In this document: positions 26,644 to 35,538 of the stretch, piece by piece | Layout: each line of letters starts with the position of its first letter | Position numbering within the stretch: position 1 is the stretch's first letter | Assembly: GCA_964463485.1 (NCBI GenBank) | Contig: CAYXDO010000005.1 | Span: 74,031-138,030 of the forward strand | DNA from: CAYXDO01 sp964463485 | Lineage (GTDB): Bacteria > Myxococcota > Kuafuiibacteriia > Kuafuiibacteriales > Kuafuiibacteriaceae | Length of the DNA stretch: 64,000 bases | Reading direction: 5' to 3' | Program-made: the position numbers and the translations under genes | The notes under the pieces: model-generated | The model's input: the letters and a program-made list of their open reading frames with translations, nothing else | Databases searched by the model: none | Told to the model about the DNA's origin: nothing

Positions 26644-28316
26644 GAGTTCTCCCGAACCCATCGACCGAACCAGTAGGCCATGCGCCAGTCCACCGCAGGA
26701 TATAGCGATCGACCTCCACCATCTCCGTTGGGTTTGTATGGGTCCGAGCGCCAGTGATAGTTGGAGCGCGGACGTACGCGCATCGGGATGATCTCCTTGG
26801 TCACCACGCCGCCGTTTCGGGCGACGTCGCCGAGCACGGTCACCTGAGTTCCATCGACGAGGACACAGGACTTCGAGGCGAGCTCCTCGGCGTCGCAATT
26901 CTCGACGGGAAGGTCCCAAACCGGAGCATCCGGATATTCGCGGAGCGTCCCGAGCGCACCTTCGACGACCGCCGACTCCAAGGAGCGCCCCGCGGCGTTG
27001 GCTTTCGCACCCGATCTGCCGGCCGCGTAGGTGAGATCGAACAGACTCTGGTGCATGTCCTTCGGCTGCCTCTCGTTGCCCACCTCCGGCTTGGTCCAAA
27101 GCTCCCGCTCGAGCGCGTCCAGCAGGAAGCCATCGGCGGCCGCGTCGTTCAGGTACCTTTGGGCCATGAGCATGGCGGTGAACGCCATGTTGAAATTCGA
27201 AAAATTCGACTGAATACCCATGTTCACGGCCAACATGTCGTCGGAGGCGATTTTCGGCAGCAGGCGAGTGGAGACGAGGTTCTCGTGGACGAACCCATTC
27301 ACCTCGGCGTCCTCTGCCGCGAAGGCGAGCGACCCGACGATGCCGAGCGACATGACCGCATGAAACCCATTCTTGGCGCTGAGGTCCTCGACGTAGAGGC
27401 GATCGATCGCGTTCTCGTTGAGATAGGCGTGGAACGTCGGGCGCCCGTCGGCATCGGGAATTTCTAAATCATAGCCGCTCGCCTGCACTTTCATGAGCGC
27501 CCGGGCGGTGTCTCTGGCGTCCTCCTGAAGGCGGCTCTTCTTCGCTGCGTCGAACGTATCGTCGTCCTTGATTACTTCCCACACCGCCCCGTACGCAAAG
27601 GCCCAGCCGAGCAACATGTCACGTGAGATCGAATCCTCCCAGATCCAATTCGGATACTCAGGCGCTTCCGGCGCTCGCCAAGTCCCATTGTTTTTTTCGA
27701 GCGGCAAGGCCCGACCCAGCTCGTCGAAGAGCGGCGTGACCTCTCCGTGACCCGTGTTCGGCAAGTCTGTTCGAATGACACTCCTCGCGGTCACCCCCGC
27801 CACGCCATCGATCCGGGCCGCGACACTCAGCCCGTCCATGGCCCTCTCGAGAGCGCCTCGGGCGTGCTCGATCTCCGCGCAGCTCGAACCGGAATCTCGG
27901 AGCACTCCATAACGATACGCATCCGCGGCGATACCGGCTCCCGAGTAGAGGCCGGTCGACTTGTTGAATACGAACAGCTCCTCTGGTTTCTTTCCGGAGA
28001 ACGCGAGGAAGTCATAACCGACCCCGTTTTCAGCGAATGACTCGACCATCGCCTTCTCCGCCGCGGAAGCGGTCTCCGCAAGCGACAAGTCCGCGGACAT
28101 CCCGGTCGAGTAACTCGAGAGACCAAAATAAATCCGATCGTACCGAAAGGCCTTTGCTGCGAGCTCGACGTCGTGGCCCGAGTCCCCCGGCCCGGGCACG
28201 AGGCTCGAGAGCGCCAGCGGTCCGCTCCCGCAAGGCGGCGCCGTCCACTTCGCTTCCTCACCGCAGCCAAAGCCCGTCAAAACCAGGGTCGTGCAGGCCA
28301 GGAACCGTCGCATCAT
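26640..28316 (-). CDS. Lipoprotein of unknown function coupled to larBC
   Basis: 558 residues. A lipoprotein signal ends at TGFGC (about residue 18). The mature protein is mostly helical with repeated aromatic and acidic motifs (YPNWIWEDSISRDMLLGWAF, AMSLGIVGSLAFAAED type stretches), which could form an alpha/alpha toroid; I do not recognise a family. Its stop overlaps the larB start by ATGA, so it is translated with larB and larC. That makes a role in nickel handling, or in using the Lar cofactor in the envelope, worth testing. Confidence 0.8.
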   Translation of the reverse strand: MMRRFLACTTLVLTGFGCGEEAKWTAPPCGSGPLALSSLVPGPGDSGHDVELAAKAFRYDRIYFGLSSYSTGMSADLSLAETASAAEKAMVESFAENGVGYDFLAFSGKKPEELFVFNKSTGLYSGAGIAADAYRYGVLRDSGSSCAEIEHARGALERAMDGLSVAARIDGVAGVTARSVIRTDLPNTGHGEVTPLFDELGRALPLEKNNGTWRAPEAPEYPNWIWEDSISRDMLLGWAFAYGAVWEVIKDDDTFDAAKKSRLQEDARDTARALMKVQASGYDLEIPDADGRPTFHAYLNENAIDRLYVEDLSAKNGFHAVMSLGIVGSLAFAAEDAEVNGFVHENLVSTRLLPKIASDDMLAVNMGIQSNFSNFNMAFTAMLMAQRYLNDAAADGFLLDALERELWTKPEVGNERQPKDMHQSLFDLTYAAGRSGAKANAAGRSLESAVVEGALGTLREYPDAPVWDLPVENCDAEELASKSCVLVDGTQVTVLGDVARNGGVVTKEIIPMRVRPRSNYHWRSDPYKPNGDGGGRSLYPAVDWRMAYWFGRWVRENS

Positions 28317-28380
28317 CCAAGCTCTACGACGGGAGTGCCGCGGATGAAACAGGTTTCTCGAAGCTCCGCGAGCGCCCGCG

Positions 28381-30972
28381 CTACGGGACACAACCGCTCA
28401 CGTCGATGACGCACGACACACAGCCGAGTGATCCGGCCGAGAAACCATTATCGCTGCAGGTCGCTCCTCCGAAATCGGACCCGTCGCACTCCTCGGGTCC
28501 CTCGATGGACCCGTTGCCGCAGGCGTGACAAAGCGTGAGATCCAAACTCTGACAGTCCGGCGAGCAGCCTGGGCGTCCGTCGGGCAATCCGCTCAGAGCC
28601 GCACAGGTCACGCTCCCCACGTCCGCCTGGTCGCAGACTTCGCCAGGGTCTCGAAGCCCGTCTCCACACACTCCACAACTCGATCCCGCGCAGGCGGGAA
28701 GCCATTCGAATCCGTCGAGGAGAGCCGTGGAGTCGAGGATGTGATCGCCCGTGTCCCAGACCCAAAACTCGAGGGTGAATTCTTCGCCCGGGAGAATCGG
28801 GGCCCTGGTCTCGATCCAGGTGGTCCCGCCAGCGCTTCCAGACATTCCGGTACCCACCAGCTCGGAGCTCCCGTCGACGCAGGCGCCGCGATCGGAGCCA
28901 CAGTATTGATTCGGAAGGCAGTACAAGGAGTCCGGACAGCCATCGGAGTCGCTGTCCTGTCCGGAGAAACCGGACCCGCACGTGAAGGGATCGCAAACCG
29001 TGAACAGCGCGTTGTTCACCGAGACAGGGTGCCCGTACTCATCGAAAGACACATTTCGATCCTCCGGGATCTCGGGTGCCTCGCTGTCGGGCAGGAGCGC
29101 CAGGAAGAAATCATTGAAGCTGCTGCAGGACCAATGGCGATATTCGTTCGAGTAGAACTTGAACCAGAAGCGGAAGCCCGAGACGTTGCCCGGCGCCTTG
29201 AGCCTCAAGCGAAAAGTGACGACGTCGTTGATCGCCGTGCCGCCCGTCGGGCACACCGAGGTCGACGTGCTGGCGAGCGTTCCGCCGTTGGGATCGGTAT
29301 AGTAGGTCGGAGCCATCCCCGAGTTCGCGTAGGACTCGTCCTGGGACTGCCCCGGGTCATCGAGATCGCGCGCGGTCCCTGACGAAATCACGGCCATCGT
29401 GGGTCCGCGGGTCGGCCCGACATTGGGACCGAATTCGGTGAGTACGCCGACTTGACGGCCGTCCGGCGCCGTCACTCCATCGGCTTGGAACAGCTCGGCG
29501 CTCATCAGCCCAAACGGCCGGTCGCTCGTGGGCGAGCTACAGATCCCGAGCGCAGCCGCCAGATCCGCTCCGGTCGCCGAAAAATTCTCCGCGACCGAGC
29601 ACGTGTCGGCCACCGGATCGTCGGCGGTGCCGTTGCAGTCCTCGTCGAGCCCATTTCCCGGAAAGTCGTACGAATTCAGGCACGGATCGGCGTCGAAAGT
29701 CACCAGGCACGAATTCATCTCGAGATCCGAATCCATAGCAGTGAATCGGACGACATACTGCCCAGCGATCGGCGCTCGAATTCGGCTTTGATTTCCTTCC
29801 GGCGGCGCAGCCACGGTGACGTAGGGTGCCGACACGACGGTCCAACCTTGGTAGAGCAACGGATCTTCGTCCGTCGCCGTCCCGATCATGGTTGGACTGC
29901 CGAGAGGGATGCGGCCTCCGTTGGGGCAAGTCACTTCGGGTGGGTCGACGCACCTTGCCGTATCTTCGTCCGTCTCGCCGTCGCCGTCGTCATCGATTCC
30001 GTTCGCGCAGTCCCTCGGAAACGGGCAAAGGTACTGGTTCAGGATCGGATCGACGACACAGGTCGTGGAAATGGTTTGGCGGAGCGTGCAGGTGAGAAAC
30101 GTCTGACTCGGGTCGCAAGGCTCTCCCTCGTTGACCCTGCCGGAGACTCTTAGCCGATATCCACCCGAGTCTCCGCTCGAACCATCCACGATGGCGTAGT
30201 ACTGCCCTCTTGCGACGTCCTCGAGCTCGATCTTGGACCAGCGAATTCGACCGGGGATCTCGTCGTCGTTACACGCAACGAGGCTCGTAGGCTCGCAAGA
30301 GTCACGATACAAGTGCAGGGCGGTGTCGAACCCAGAGTTCTCGAGCGAAACTTCGAGGCTCAGCAAGTCTCCGGGCACTTGAAAACCGAACACGCGGTCC
30401 CTGCCCCCGGGCGGAAAACACTCGGCGGTATGTCGATCCGAGGCACTCGACGTCCCGCCGTTGACCGCACCGTTGAGCGGGAGTGGTTCTGCGGGCGAGC
30501 AGCTCGAAGGCCAGCCTGAGTCCGGATCTCCCACGTCCGAAGGCGTCGCGTCCAGGGGTGCGGAGTCTTGCGGCGCTGCGTCCAGGTCCAGATCCGCGTC
30601 GGGCTGCTCCCCGCCATCGGGCTCGGCGTCAGGCTCGGACGCATCAGGCTCCGAATCGGTCCCGGCGTCGGAGTCTTCGCCCACCGCGTCGGAGGCGCCC
30701 GCGTCAGTGACCGAGCTCGTCATCGCGTCCGAGACGGCATCGGGTCGACTCGGCCCATCGGAGACCCGAGCGTCCCTGTTCTCGACAGCGCCCCCTACAT
30801 CCGAAGCGTCGGTCATCGGCCGCGCTCCGCCCGTGGCCTGGCAAGTTCGGCTGACGCAAATCTCTCCCGCCGCGCATTCCGAGTCGTCCTGGCATTCGCT
30901 GCCGCAACCCATCGTCGCGACGAGCAGGAGGAGAATGATTTCGAACCGCCTTGCCACGGCGAACCGTACCAC
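28381..30972 (-). CDS. Surface lipoprotein, choice-of-anchor L-like with Cys repeats
   Basis: 863 residues. A lipoprotein signal (LLLLVATMGCGS) is followed by a Cys-knot-like segment (CQDDSECAAGEICVSRTC), then about 100 residues of Asp/Ala/Ser-rich linker. Next come a PPC-like beta domain (residues 165-290), MopE-like Asp-rich loops (CANGIDDDGDGETDED), and a region with FYSNEYRHWSCSSFNDFFLA, the hallmark of choice-of-anchor L domains. The C-terminus has two DUF4215-like Cys repeats (CGDGLRDPGEVCD, CGNGSIEGPEECD). It is probably displayed on the outer membrane; calcium binding by the Asp loops is likely but inferred. Confidence 0.8.
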   Translation of the reverse strand: MVRFAVARRFEIILLLLVATMGCGSECQDDSECAAGEICVSRTCQATGGARPMTDASDVGGAVENRDARVSDGPSRPDAVSDAMTSSVTDAGASDAVGEDSDAGTDSEPDASEPDAEPDGGEQPDADLDLDAAPQDSAPLDATPSDVGDPDSGWPSSCSPAEPLPLNGAVNGGTSSASDRHTAECFPPGGRDRVFGFQVPGDLLSLEVSLENSGFDTALHLYRDSCEPTSLVACNDDEIPGRIRWSKIELEDVARGQYYAIVDGSSGDSGGYRLRVSGRVNEGEPCDPSQTFLTCTLRQTISTTCVVDPILNQYLCPFPRDCANGIDDDGDGETDEDTARCVDPPEVTCPNGGRIPLGSPTMIGTATDEDPLLYQGWTVVSAPYVTVAAPPEGNQSRIRAPIAGQYVVRFTAMDSDLEMNSCLVTFDADPCLNSYDFPGNGLDEDCNGTADDPVADTCSVAENFSATGADLAAALGICSSPTSDRPFGLMSAELFQADGVTAPDGRQVGVLTEFGPNVGPTRGPTMAVISSGTARDLDDPGQSQDESYANSGMAPTYYTDPNGGTLASTSTSVCPTGGTAINDVVTFRLRLKAPGNVSGFRFWFKFYSNEYRHWSCSSFNDFFLALLPDSEAPEIPEDRNVSFDEYGHPVSVNNALFTVCDPFTCGSGFSGQDSDSDGCPDSLYCLPNQYCGSDRGACVDGSSELVGTGMSGSAGGTTWIETRAPILPGEEFTLEFWVWDTGDHILDSTALLDGFEWLPACAGSSCGVCGDGLRDPGEVCDQADVGSVTCAALSGLPDGRPGCSPDCQSLDLTLCHACGNGSIEGPEECDGSDFGGATCSDNGFSAGSLGCVSCVIDVSGCVP

Positions 30973-30986
30973 GACACCATACTGAA

Positions 30987-31814
30987 GTGAGCCGGTTTGC
31001 CGCGCTTTTGCTCCTCGCGGGCTGCCCGGACTACGGAACCGCGCTTTGTGCGCCGTGCTCCCGTACGTGCCCGTACGAGCTCTCGTGCGTCGCCGGGCGT
31101 TGCGTCTCCGAGTCCGAGCGATGCTCCGAGAAGAGGCTCTGCACGGCCCGGCTAGGCACCCGCCACGTACCCCTCGAGACGCTCGTCACGTACGACGCCG
31201 GCGATCACGTGCTCGGTCGCGGCAACGCTGGGTTGTCGGAATCCCAGTTCATCGCCGTCGAACCCGTCGGCGGCTCCGCCCGCGTCTTTCCGATACAGGC
31301 CAACGGACTTTTCGAGTTCGACGTCGATCCGGCCACCGAGATCGCCATCCGCTTCGCCACCGCACCCGACGGCGAAAAATGCGGACCCTTCGACATCATA
31401 TCCGTTCGGCCTCGATCGGTCCGCGACTCCGATTGCCTTGCCTGTGCCAACGGCTTTCGCGGCTGCGCCTACGCCGATCAAACCCAGTGCCCGACGAGCC
31501 CGGAGTCCGACGAGTGTGTCAACCCGACCGACTGCGTGGCCCCGACGATGGAAGGCATCGTGCGACTTCCCGGCCCCGTGCGAATTACCACGGATTCAGA
31601 GACGAAGACCGTGGACGTGAGCTCCGAGGCCCTCCCCCCGCTCGCACTGCTCGAGGGCACTCACGGCGAACAGCACCTCGCCAAGATCGCCGATGAGTTT
31701 GGACGAGTCACCATCCGGTTCAAGGAGGTCAGAGGAGTTCCGGTCCTGTTGCGCATGATCGACCGAGCCGGGAGACATACTCACTCGGTCATCTTTTCGG
31801 TCCCGGACGAGTAG
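30987..31814 (+). CDS. Small Cys-rich lipoprotein
   Basis: 275 residues from a GTG start that directly precedes a lipoprotein signal (FAALLLLAGCPD). A Cys-rich N-terminal domain (CAPCSRTCPYELSCVAGRC) resembles the dickkopf/EGF-like modules in the neighbouring genes. The rest is a beta-rich domain with a second Cys cluster (DCLACANGFRGCAYAD). Function unknown. Only 14 bp separate this start from that of the divergent 863-residue lipoprotein, so one of the two start choices may be slightly off. Confidence 0.7.
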   Translation: MSRFAALLLLAGCPDYGTALCAPCSRTCPYELSCVAGRCVSESERCSEKRLCTARLGTRHVPLETLVTYDAGDHVLGRGNAGLSESQFIAVEPVGGSARVFPIQANGLFEFDVDPATEIAIRFATAPDGEKCGPFDIISVRPRSVRDSDCLACANGFRGCAYADQTQCPTSPESDECVNPTDCVAPTMEGIVRLPGPVRITTDSETKTVDVSSEALPPLALLEGTHGEQHLAKIADEFGRVTIRFKEVRGVPVLLRMIDRAGRHTHSVIFSVPDE

Positions 31815-31817
31815 CAC

Positions 31818-32639
31818 TCAACGAATCGCGAGCTCCGAACGGTAATCGACCTTCATCCGCGGATGCTCGCGAGCCATCATCCTGCGCAGATAGGTTTGGT
31901 CGTTGTCCAGATTGGTTAGGGCTGCGGCGATGTCGATGATCTCCCCACGTTTCTTTGCTTGGTCGAGCGACTTGACGCTCAGTCGAGTGGCGCAAGACTC
32001 GAACGTCATGCCCTCGCAGAGCTCCCTGGCCACTTTGGCCACGTACTCGGTGCGACCTATGAACACGCCCGCGTTGAGGTACCGCATGGTCCCCGGTCCG
32101 AAGCCGGCGGATTCCGCGTGTCGGTCGTTCACCGCGGACTCGTCCGGAATCAGGAAGCGGTCCTTGTCGATGTCGGTATTCGAAAACAAGAGGTCTGCGC
32201 CGCTCGCCTCGAGCAGACCGATCGCGCGCTCTGGGGACTGCAAGAGGATCGCGTCGGCGACGTCGAAGTAGAGCAGGTACTTCGAGCGGAGCGGGCCGTT
32301 CGAGAGGTACTGATTGATCAGCAGCAGCTTCGGGAGCCCGCCCTTCCACTTGAAGTCCGAGGGCGGACGCAAGATGGTGTAGCGGTCTACGCCGAGCCAA
32401 TTCATGCTCCGCACCGAAATCAGCTCGAAGTCATAGTTCGTCGTCAGGACGATCTCGAGCTCCGGAGGACAACGTCCGGACCCCTTTGGCGCGGCGACGA
32501 GTCGCAGGAGTCGGTCGATGGGTACGTTCAGCGTCTCGCGGGTCCGGTGCAAGACGACTGCACTCTTGTAGAACTCGCGGCGGGTGAGCTTTCGCCACAC
32601 GAGCTCCGCCTCCACGCGTCGTTGGTACAGGCTGCGCAT
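31818..32639 (-). CDS. PLOD-like glycosyltransferase
   Basis: 273 residues. The core YLLYFDVADAILL contains a DxxD metal/nucleotide-sugar motif, followed by ADLLFSNTDID and YLNAGVFIGR. This arrangement is that of the glycosyltransferase domain of the PLOD (procollagen lysyl hydroxylase) family and its bacterial relatives, GT-A enzymes. The start MRSLYQ avoids overlap with the upstream reductase gene, but a Val start a few codons earlier is possible. Acceptor unknown. Confidence 0.72.
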   Translation of the reverse strand: MRSLYQRRVEAELVWRKLTRREFYKSAVVLHRTRETLNVPIDRLLRLVAAPKGSGRCPPELEIVLTTNYDFELISVRSMNWLGVDRYTILRPPSDFKWKGGLPKLLLINQYLSNGPLRSKYLLYFDVADAILLQSPERAIGLLEASGADLLFSNTDIDKDRFLIPDESAVNDRHAESAGFGPGTMRYLNAGVFIGRTEYVAKVARELCEGMTFESCATRLSVKSLDQAKKRGEIIDIAAALTNLDNDQTYLRRMMAREHPRMKVDYRSELAIR

Positions 32640-32691
32640 CGGTCCGCGTGTAACGGACGGCCTGACGCGAGGCAACCGCGTTGTGCTCGAC

Positions 32692-34353
32692 TCAGCGGTG
32701 GCCCGCGGCAGCGCGGAAAGCCAACCAGGTAGCATAGCCCCCGGAGAGGTTCTTGGCGTCATAACCTCGGTGCAGGAGTAAGCGCTGAGCGAAATAGGCA
32801 CGCTGCCCCGCCGCACAATAGACCCACACCGGCCGGTCCCGGGGCAACTCGTCGACGTGTCCACGCAGGGTGGACAGCGGCATGTTGCGAGCGCCCTCGA
32901 GGTGACCCCGGTCAAACTCACTCCGCTCCCGAACGTCCAAGAGCAAGTGGTCGGTCTCCTCGACCCGACTCCAATCGGCGAGTCGCATGTCTCCGTTCAA
33001 CACGTTGACCGCCATCATGCCTGCCACGTTCACAGGGTCCTTGGCCGCCCCAAATTGGGGGGCGTAACAGAGCTCGGCGTCGGCGAGATCCTGAGCCGAC
33101 CCGCCCATCTGAAGCATGGTCGCGATGACGTCGATGCGTTTGTCCACACCCTCCGCGCCCACCGCTTGGGCCCCGAGGATCTTGCCCGAGTGACTGAAAA
33201 TCAACTTCAAGTGCACCGGCTGAGCGCCTGGATAATATCCAGCGTGATGGCCGGGATGGAGATAAACGACGTGAAAATCGCTCGTCCCCGCGCGGCGCAG
33301 ACCCTTCTCGCTTGCGCCCGTCGTGGCGACGGTCAGACCCATCACGCTCACGATGGCGGTGCCCTGGACCCCTCGAAACTTGGGTTCCCGCCCGGCCAGA
33401 GTCTCGGCGGCAATTCGGCCCTGACGATTGGCGGGACCGGCGAGTGGAAGGATGACTTCCTGCCCGCTCACTACGTCACTCACCTCGATCGCGTCGCCGA
33501 CCGCCAAGATCCGCGGGTCGCTCGTGCGCATCTGTCGATCGACGACGATCCCACCTCGCTCCCCGATCGCGAGCCCCGCCGCCCGCGCGAGCGTCGTCTC
33601 CGGGCGAACGCCGATCGCGAGGATCACGATGTCCGTATCGACGGCCACGCCCGACTCGGTCTTGACTCGAAGGCGGTCTCCGACCGCCTCGATTCCCGCG
33701 AACCCGTCGCCGAGCCGAAGGTGCAGACCCTTTTCACGCAGATGGGTGGCCACCGGGGCGGCCATCTCTGCATCGAGCGGCGGCATGACTTGCGGGAGCT
33801 TCTCGAGGAGAGTCACCTCGAGCCCGCGGTGCACGAGATTCTCGGCCATCTCGAGACCGATGAACCCACCCCCTACGACTACGGCTTTCCTGCAATTTCG
33901 TTCGAGGAGCCACTCGCGCACTTGCCGAGTATCTGGAATGGTTCGGATGCTGAATACGCCCGGTAAGTTCGTGCCCGGAAGCTGCGGCCGGATCGGAGCC
34001 GCTCCAGGAGACAGGACCAGCGCGTCCCAGCGCTCGTCTCGCTCATCTCCCGTACGCAGATCGCGAACGTGCAGCGTCCGAGCCCCGCGGTCGATGGCAG
34101 TCACTTCGTGCTCCGTGCGCACCTCGATGTTGAATCGGTCGCGAAAGAGCTCCCGCGACGCGAGCAGCAACTTTCCCTCTTCGGGGATCACGTTGCCTAC
34201 GTGGTACGGCAGCCCGCAGTTCGCGAAGGACACGAACGGACCTCGATCGAACAAGACGATCTCGACGGACTCGTCCAACCGTCGCAGACGAGCTGCGGCG
34301 GAGGCTCCGCCAGCCACGCCGCCCACGATCAATACTCTCCGTGTCATGGTCAC
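32692..34353 (-). CDS. CoA-disulfide reductase with C-terminal rhodanese
   Basis: 553 residues. Residues 1-450 are an FAD/NAD(P)H pyridine-nucleotide disulfide oxidoreductase: RVLIVGGVAGGASAAARLRR (FAD site), the single redox Cys in SFANCGLPYHVG, VVVGGGFIGLEMAE (NAD site), and ILAVGDAIE. Residues of about 460-550 are a rhodanese domain with the active Cys in VYCAAGQRAY. The combination is the CoA-disulfide reductase/persulfide-reductase type that moves sulfane sulfur. The GTG at 34353 overlaps the stop of a small Cys-rich protein gene (GTGA); an ATG at 34347 with a GGGAAG site is the alternative. Confidence 0.9.
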   Translation of the reverse strand: MTMTRRVLIVGGVAGGASAAARLRRLDESVEIVLFDRGPFVSFANCGLPYHVGNVIPEEGKLLLASRELFRDRFNIEVRTEHEVTAIDRGARTLHVRDLRTGDERDERWDALVLSPGAAPIRPQLPGTNLPGVFSIRTIPDTRQVREWLLERNCRKAVVVGGGFIGLEMAENLVHRGLEVTLLEKLPQVMPPLDAEMAAPVATHLREKGLHLRLGDGFAGIEAVGDRLRVKTESGVAVDTDIVILAIGVRPETTLARAAGLAIGERGGIVVDRQMRTSDPRILAVGDAIEVSDVVSGQEVILPLAGPANRQGRIAAETLAGREPKFRGVQGTAIVSVMGLTVATTGASEKGLRRAGTSDFHVVYLHPGHHAGYYPGAQPVHLKLIFSHSGKILGAQAVGAEGVDKRIDVIATMLQMGGSAQDLADAELCYAPQFGAAKDPVNVAGMMAVNVLNGDMRLADWSRVEETDHLLLDVRERSEFDRGHLEGARNMPLSTLRGHVDELPRDRPVWVYCAAGQRAYFAQRLLLHRGYDAKNLSGGYATWLAFRAAAGHR

Positions 34354-34538
34354 TTCCCAAACAAGCGACTCAAGAGCGAGCCGTTCGCGGTCTTCTTGGC
34401 AGAATCCTTCGGGGCCTTGTCACGACAAACACACCGTGCTGATTTCGGGACGTCTCCGAGCACTTGCTCCACGTGGGCGCCACACCCAGCCCAGGTAGGT
34501 TTACCGCAGCTATTGCAGGTGATACGTCGACACATCAT
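34350..34538 (-). CDS. Small conserved Cys-rich (zinc-ribbon-like) protein
   Basis: 62 residues. Conserved Cys/His residues occur in MCRRITCNSCGKPTWAGCGA, HVEQVLGDVP and CVCRD, a pattern seen in small bacterial proteins usually left as hypothetical. The spacing suggests one structural zinc site. The C-terminal tail is basic. Its stop overlaps the start of the CoA-disulfide reductase gene, so the two are translationally coupled, and a role in sulfur or thiol redox is plausible. Confidence 0.75.
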   Translation of the reverse strand: MMCRRITCNSCGKPTWAGCGAHVEQVLGDVPKSARCVCRDKAPKDSAKKTANGSLLSRLFGK

Positions 34539-34565
34539 GACCTCCGGGTGAGGAAAAATTCGCTT

Positions 34566-34710
34566 CTAAGTACACGTCCTCGGAAGTCCGTGACCATGCT
34601 GAAACCACAGAGAACGCGAAGAGAAGACACGGAGCACACCGAGAACGGCCGATTCGATCATCGGCGTGCTCCGTGTGCTGCGGCGCTCTGCTCTCCGTAG
34701 TTTCTCCGTT
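34566..34710. repeat. Dispersed repeat plus hairpin
   Basis: At 34566-34598 is the second copy of the 33-bp repeat seen at 82. It is followed by CACAGAGAA-like purine-rich repeats and an inverted repeat with 11-bp arms: acacggagcac at 34627-34637 and gtgctccgtgt at 34666-34676. The CACAGAG/CACGGAG style of repeat is widespread in many bacterial genomes as a small non-coding element. It fills the gap between the small Cys-rich gene and the next minus-strand gene. Confidence 0.65.
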
Positions 34711-34803
34711 GGTCACTCACTTGCGGGAACGTGAACGTGTACTGAGAGCCCACCGGAACGGACAGGATTCGGGGAGCGGTCGATTGTCACACCGAATCGA
34801 AGC

Positions 34804-35538
34804 TCACTCACCCACTTCTTTCCTCGGGGCCGCGGATACGAGCTGGTTGATTTCCACGAAGCCCGGAGGCTCGAACCCAAGGACCGACGCAAAGGCCCGG
34901 CGCGCTAGGGTTTCAGCGGTGGGTCGGCTCGTGCCCACCATTCGATCCAAGAGCGCCAGGTCGGCGCCTTCGACGAACAACCCGGCGACCTTCTTCCCGA
35001 GCTTGGCTCCCCGAACCCTCATCGAACCGTCTCCGGGCCTGCCAAGCTCAGCCTCCGGTGACCACGCGACGGCCGCCCCGCCTACGTGCTCGAAGAGCTC
35101 GAGCGCAAACTCCGAAGGGCTCCCCGCCTTCTGTCCACGGTACCAAGCCACGCTCGCGACGCCGTCCCTCGGCTCGGCAAAGCAGGCGATCGCGTTGGCG
35201 CCGTTCCACGCAGTAGCCTCTGCCGCAGCCGTCAGGAGGTCGTCCGGAAACAGCGGCTCACCGTGGATCTCGGACCAGTCCGTGAGTACGTCGGGCCATT
35301 TGGGTGAACGCGTCGCGGACGCACGATCGGGAGACGCCACGGTGACGGCACGCGAGCTCTTCTTGGCAGCAAAGGTCACTCGAGCGACCCAGCCGCTCCC
35401 GCGCCACATCTCCTGCAACGCCGAAACCAACGCGGCTTCGTCTCGAACGTCCACGATCACCCAACCTGGCATCATCGCGTTGTACTCCAAACGCGAAGCT
35501 CGATGCCAGGGGCTGGTCAGAAGATGATCGACACTCAC
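34804..35538 (-). CDS. Hypothetical protein
   Basis: 244 residues from a GTG start that overlaps the stop of the lamin-tail gene (GTGA). No signal peptide or membrane segment is visible. The sequence has an alpha/beta character with GWVIVDVRDEAALVSALQEM near the N-terminus. I do not recognise a family. Coupling with a secreted lamin-tail protein upstream suggests a shared transcript but gives no function. Confidence 0.65.
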   Translation of the reverse strand: MSVDHLLTSPWHRASRLEYNAMMPGWVIVDVRDEAALVSALQEMWRGSGWVARVTFAAKKSSRAVTVASPDRASATRSPKWPDVLTDWSEIHGEPLFPDDLLTAAAEATAWNGANAIACFAEPRDGVASVAWYRGQKAGSPSEFALELFEHVGGAAVAWSPEAELGRPGDGSMRVRGAKLGKKVAGLFVEGADLALLDRMVGTSRPTAETLARRAFASVLGFEPPGFVEINQLVSAAPRKEVGE

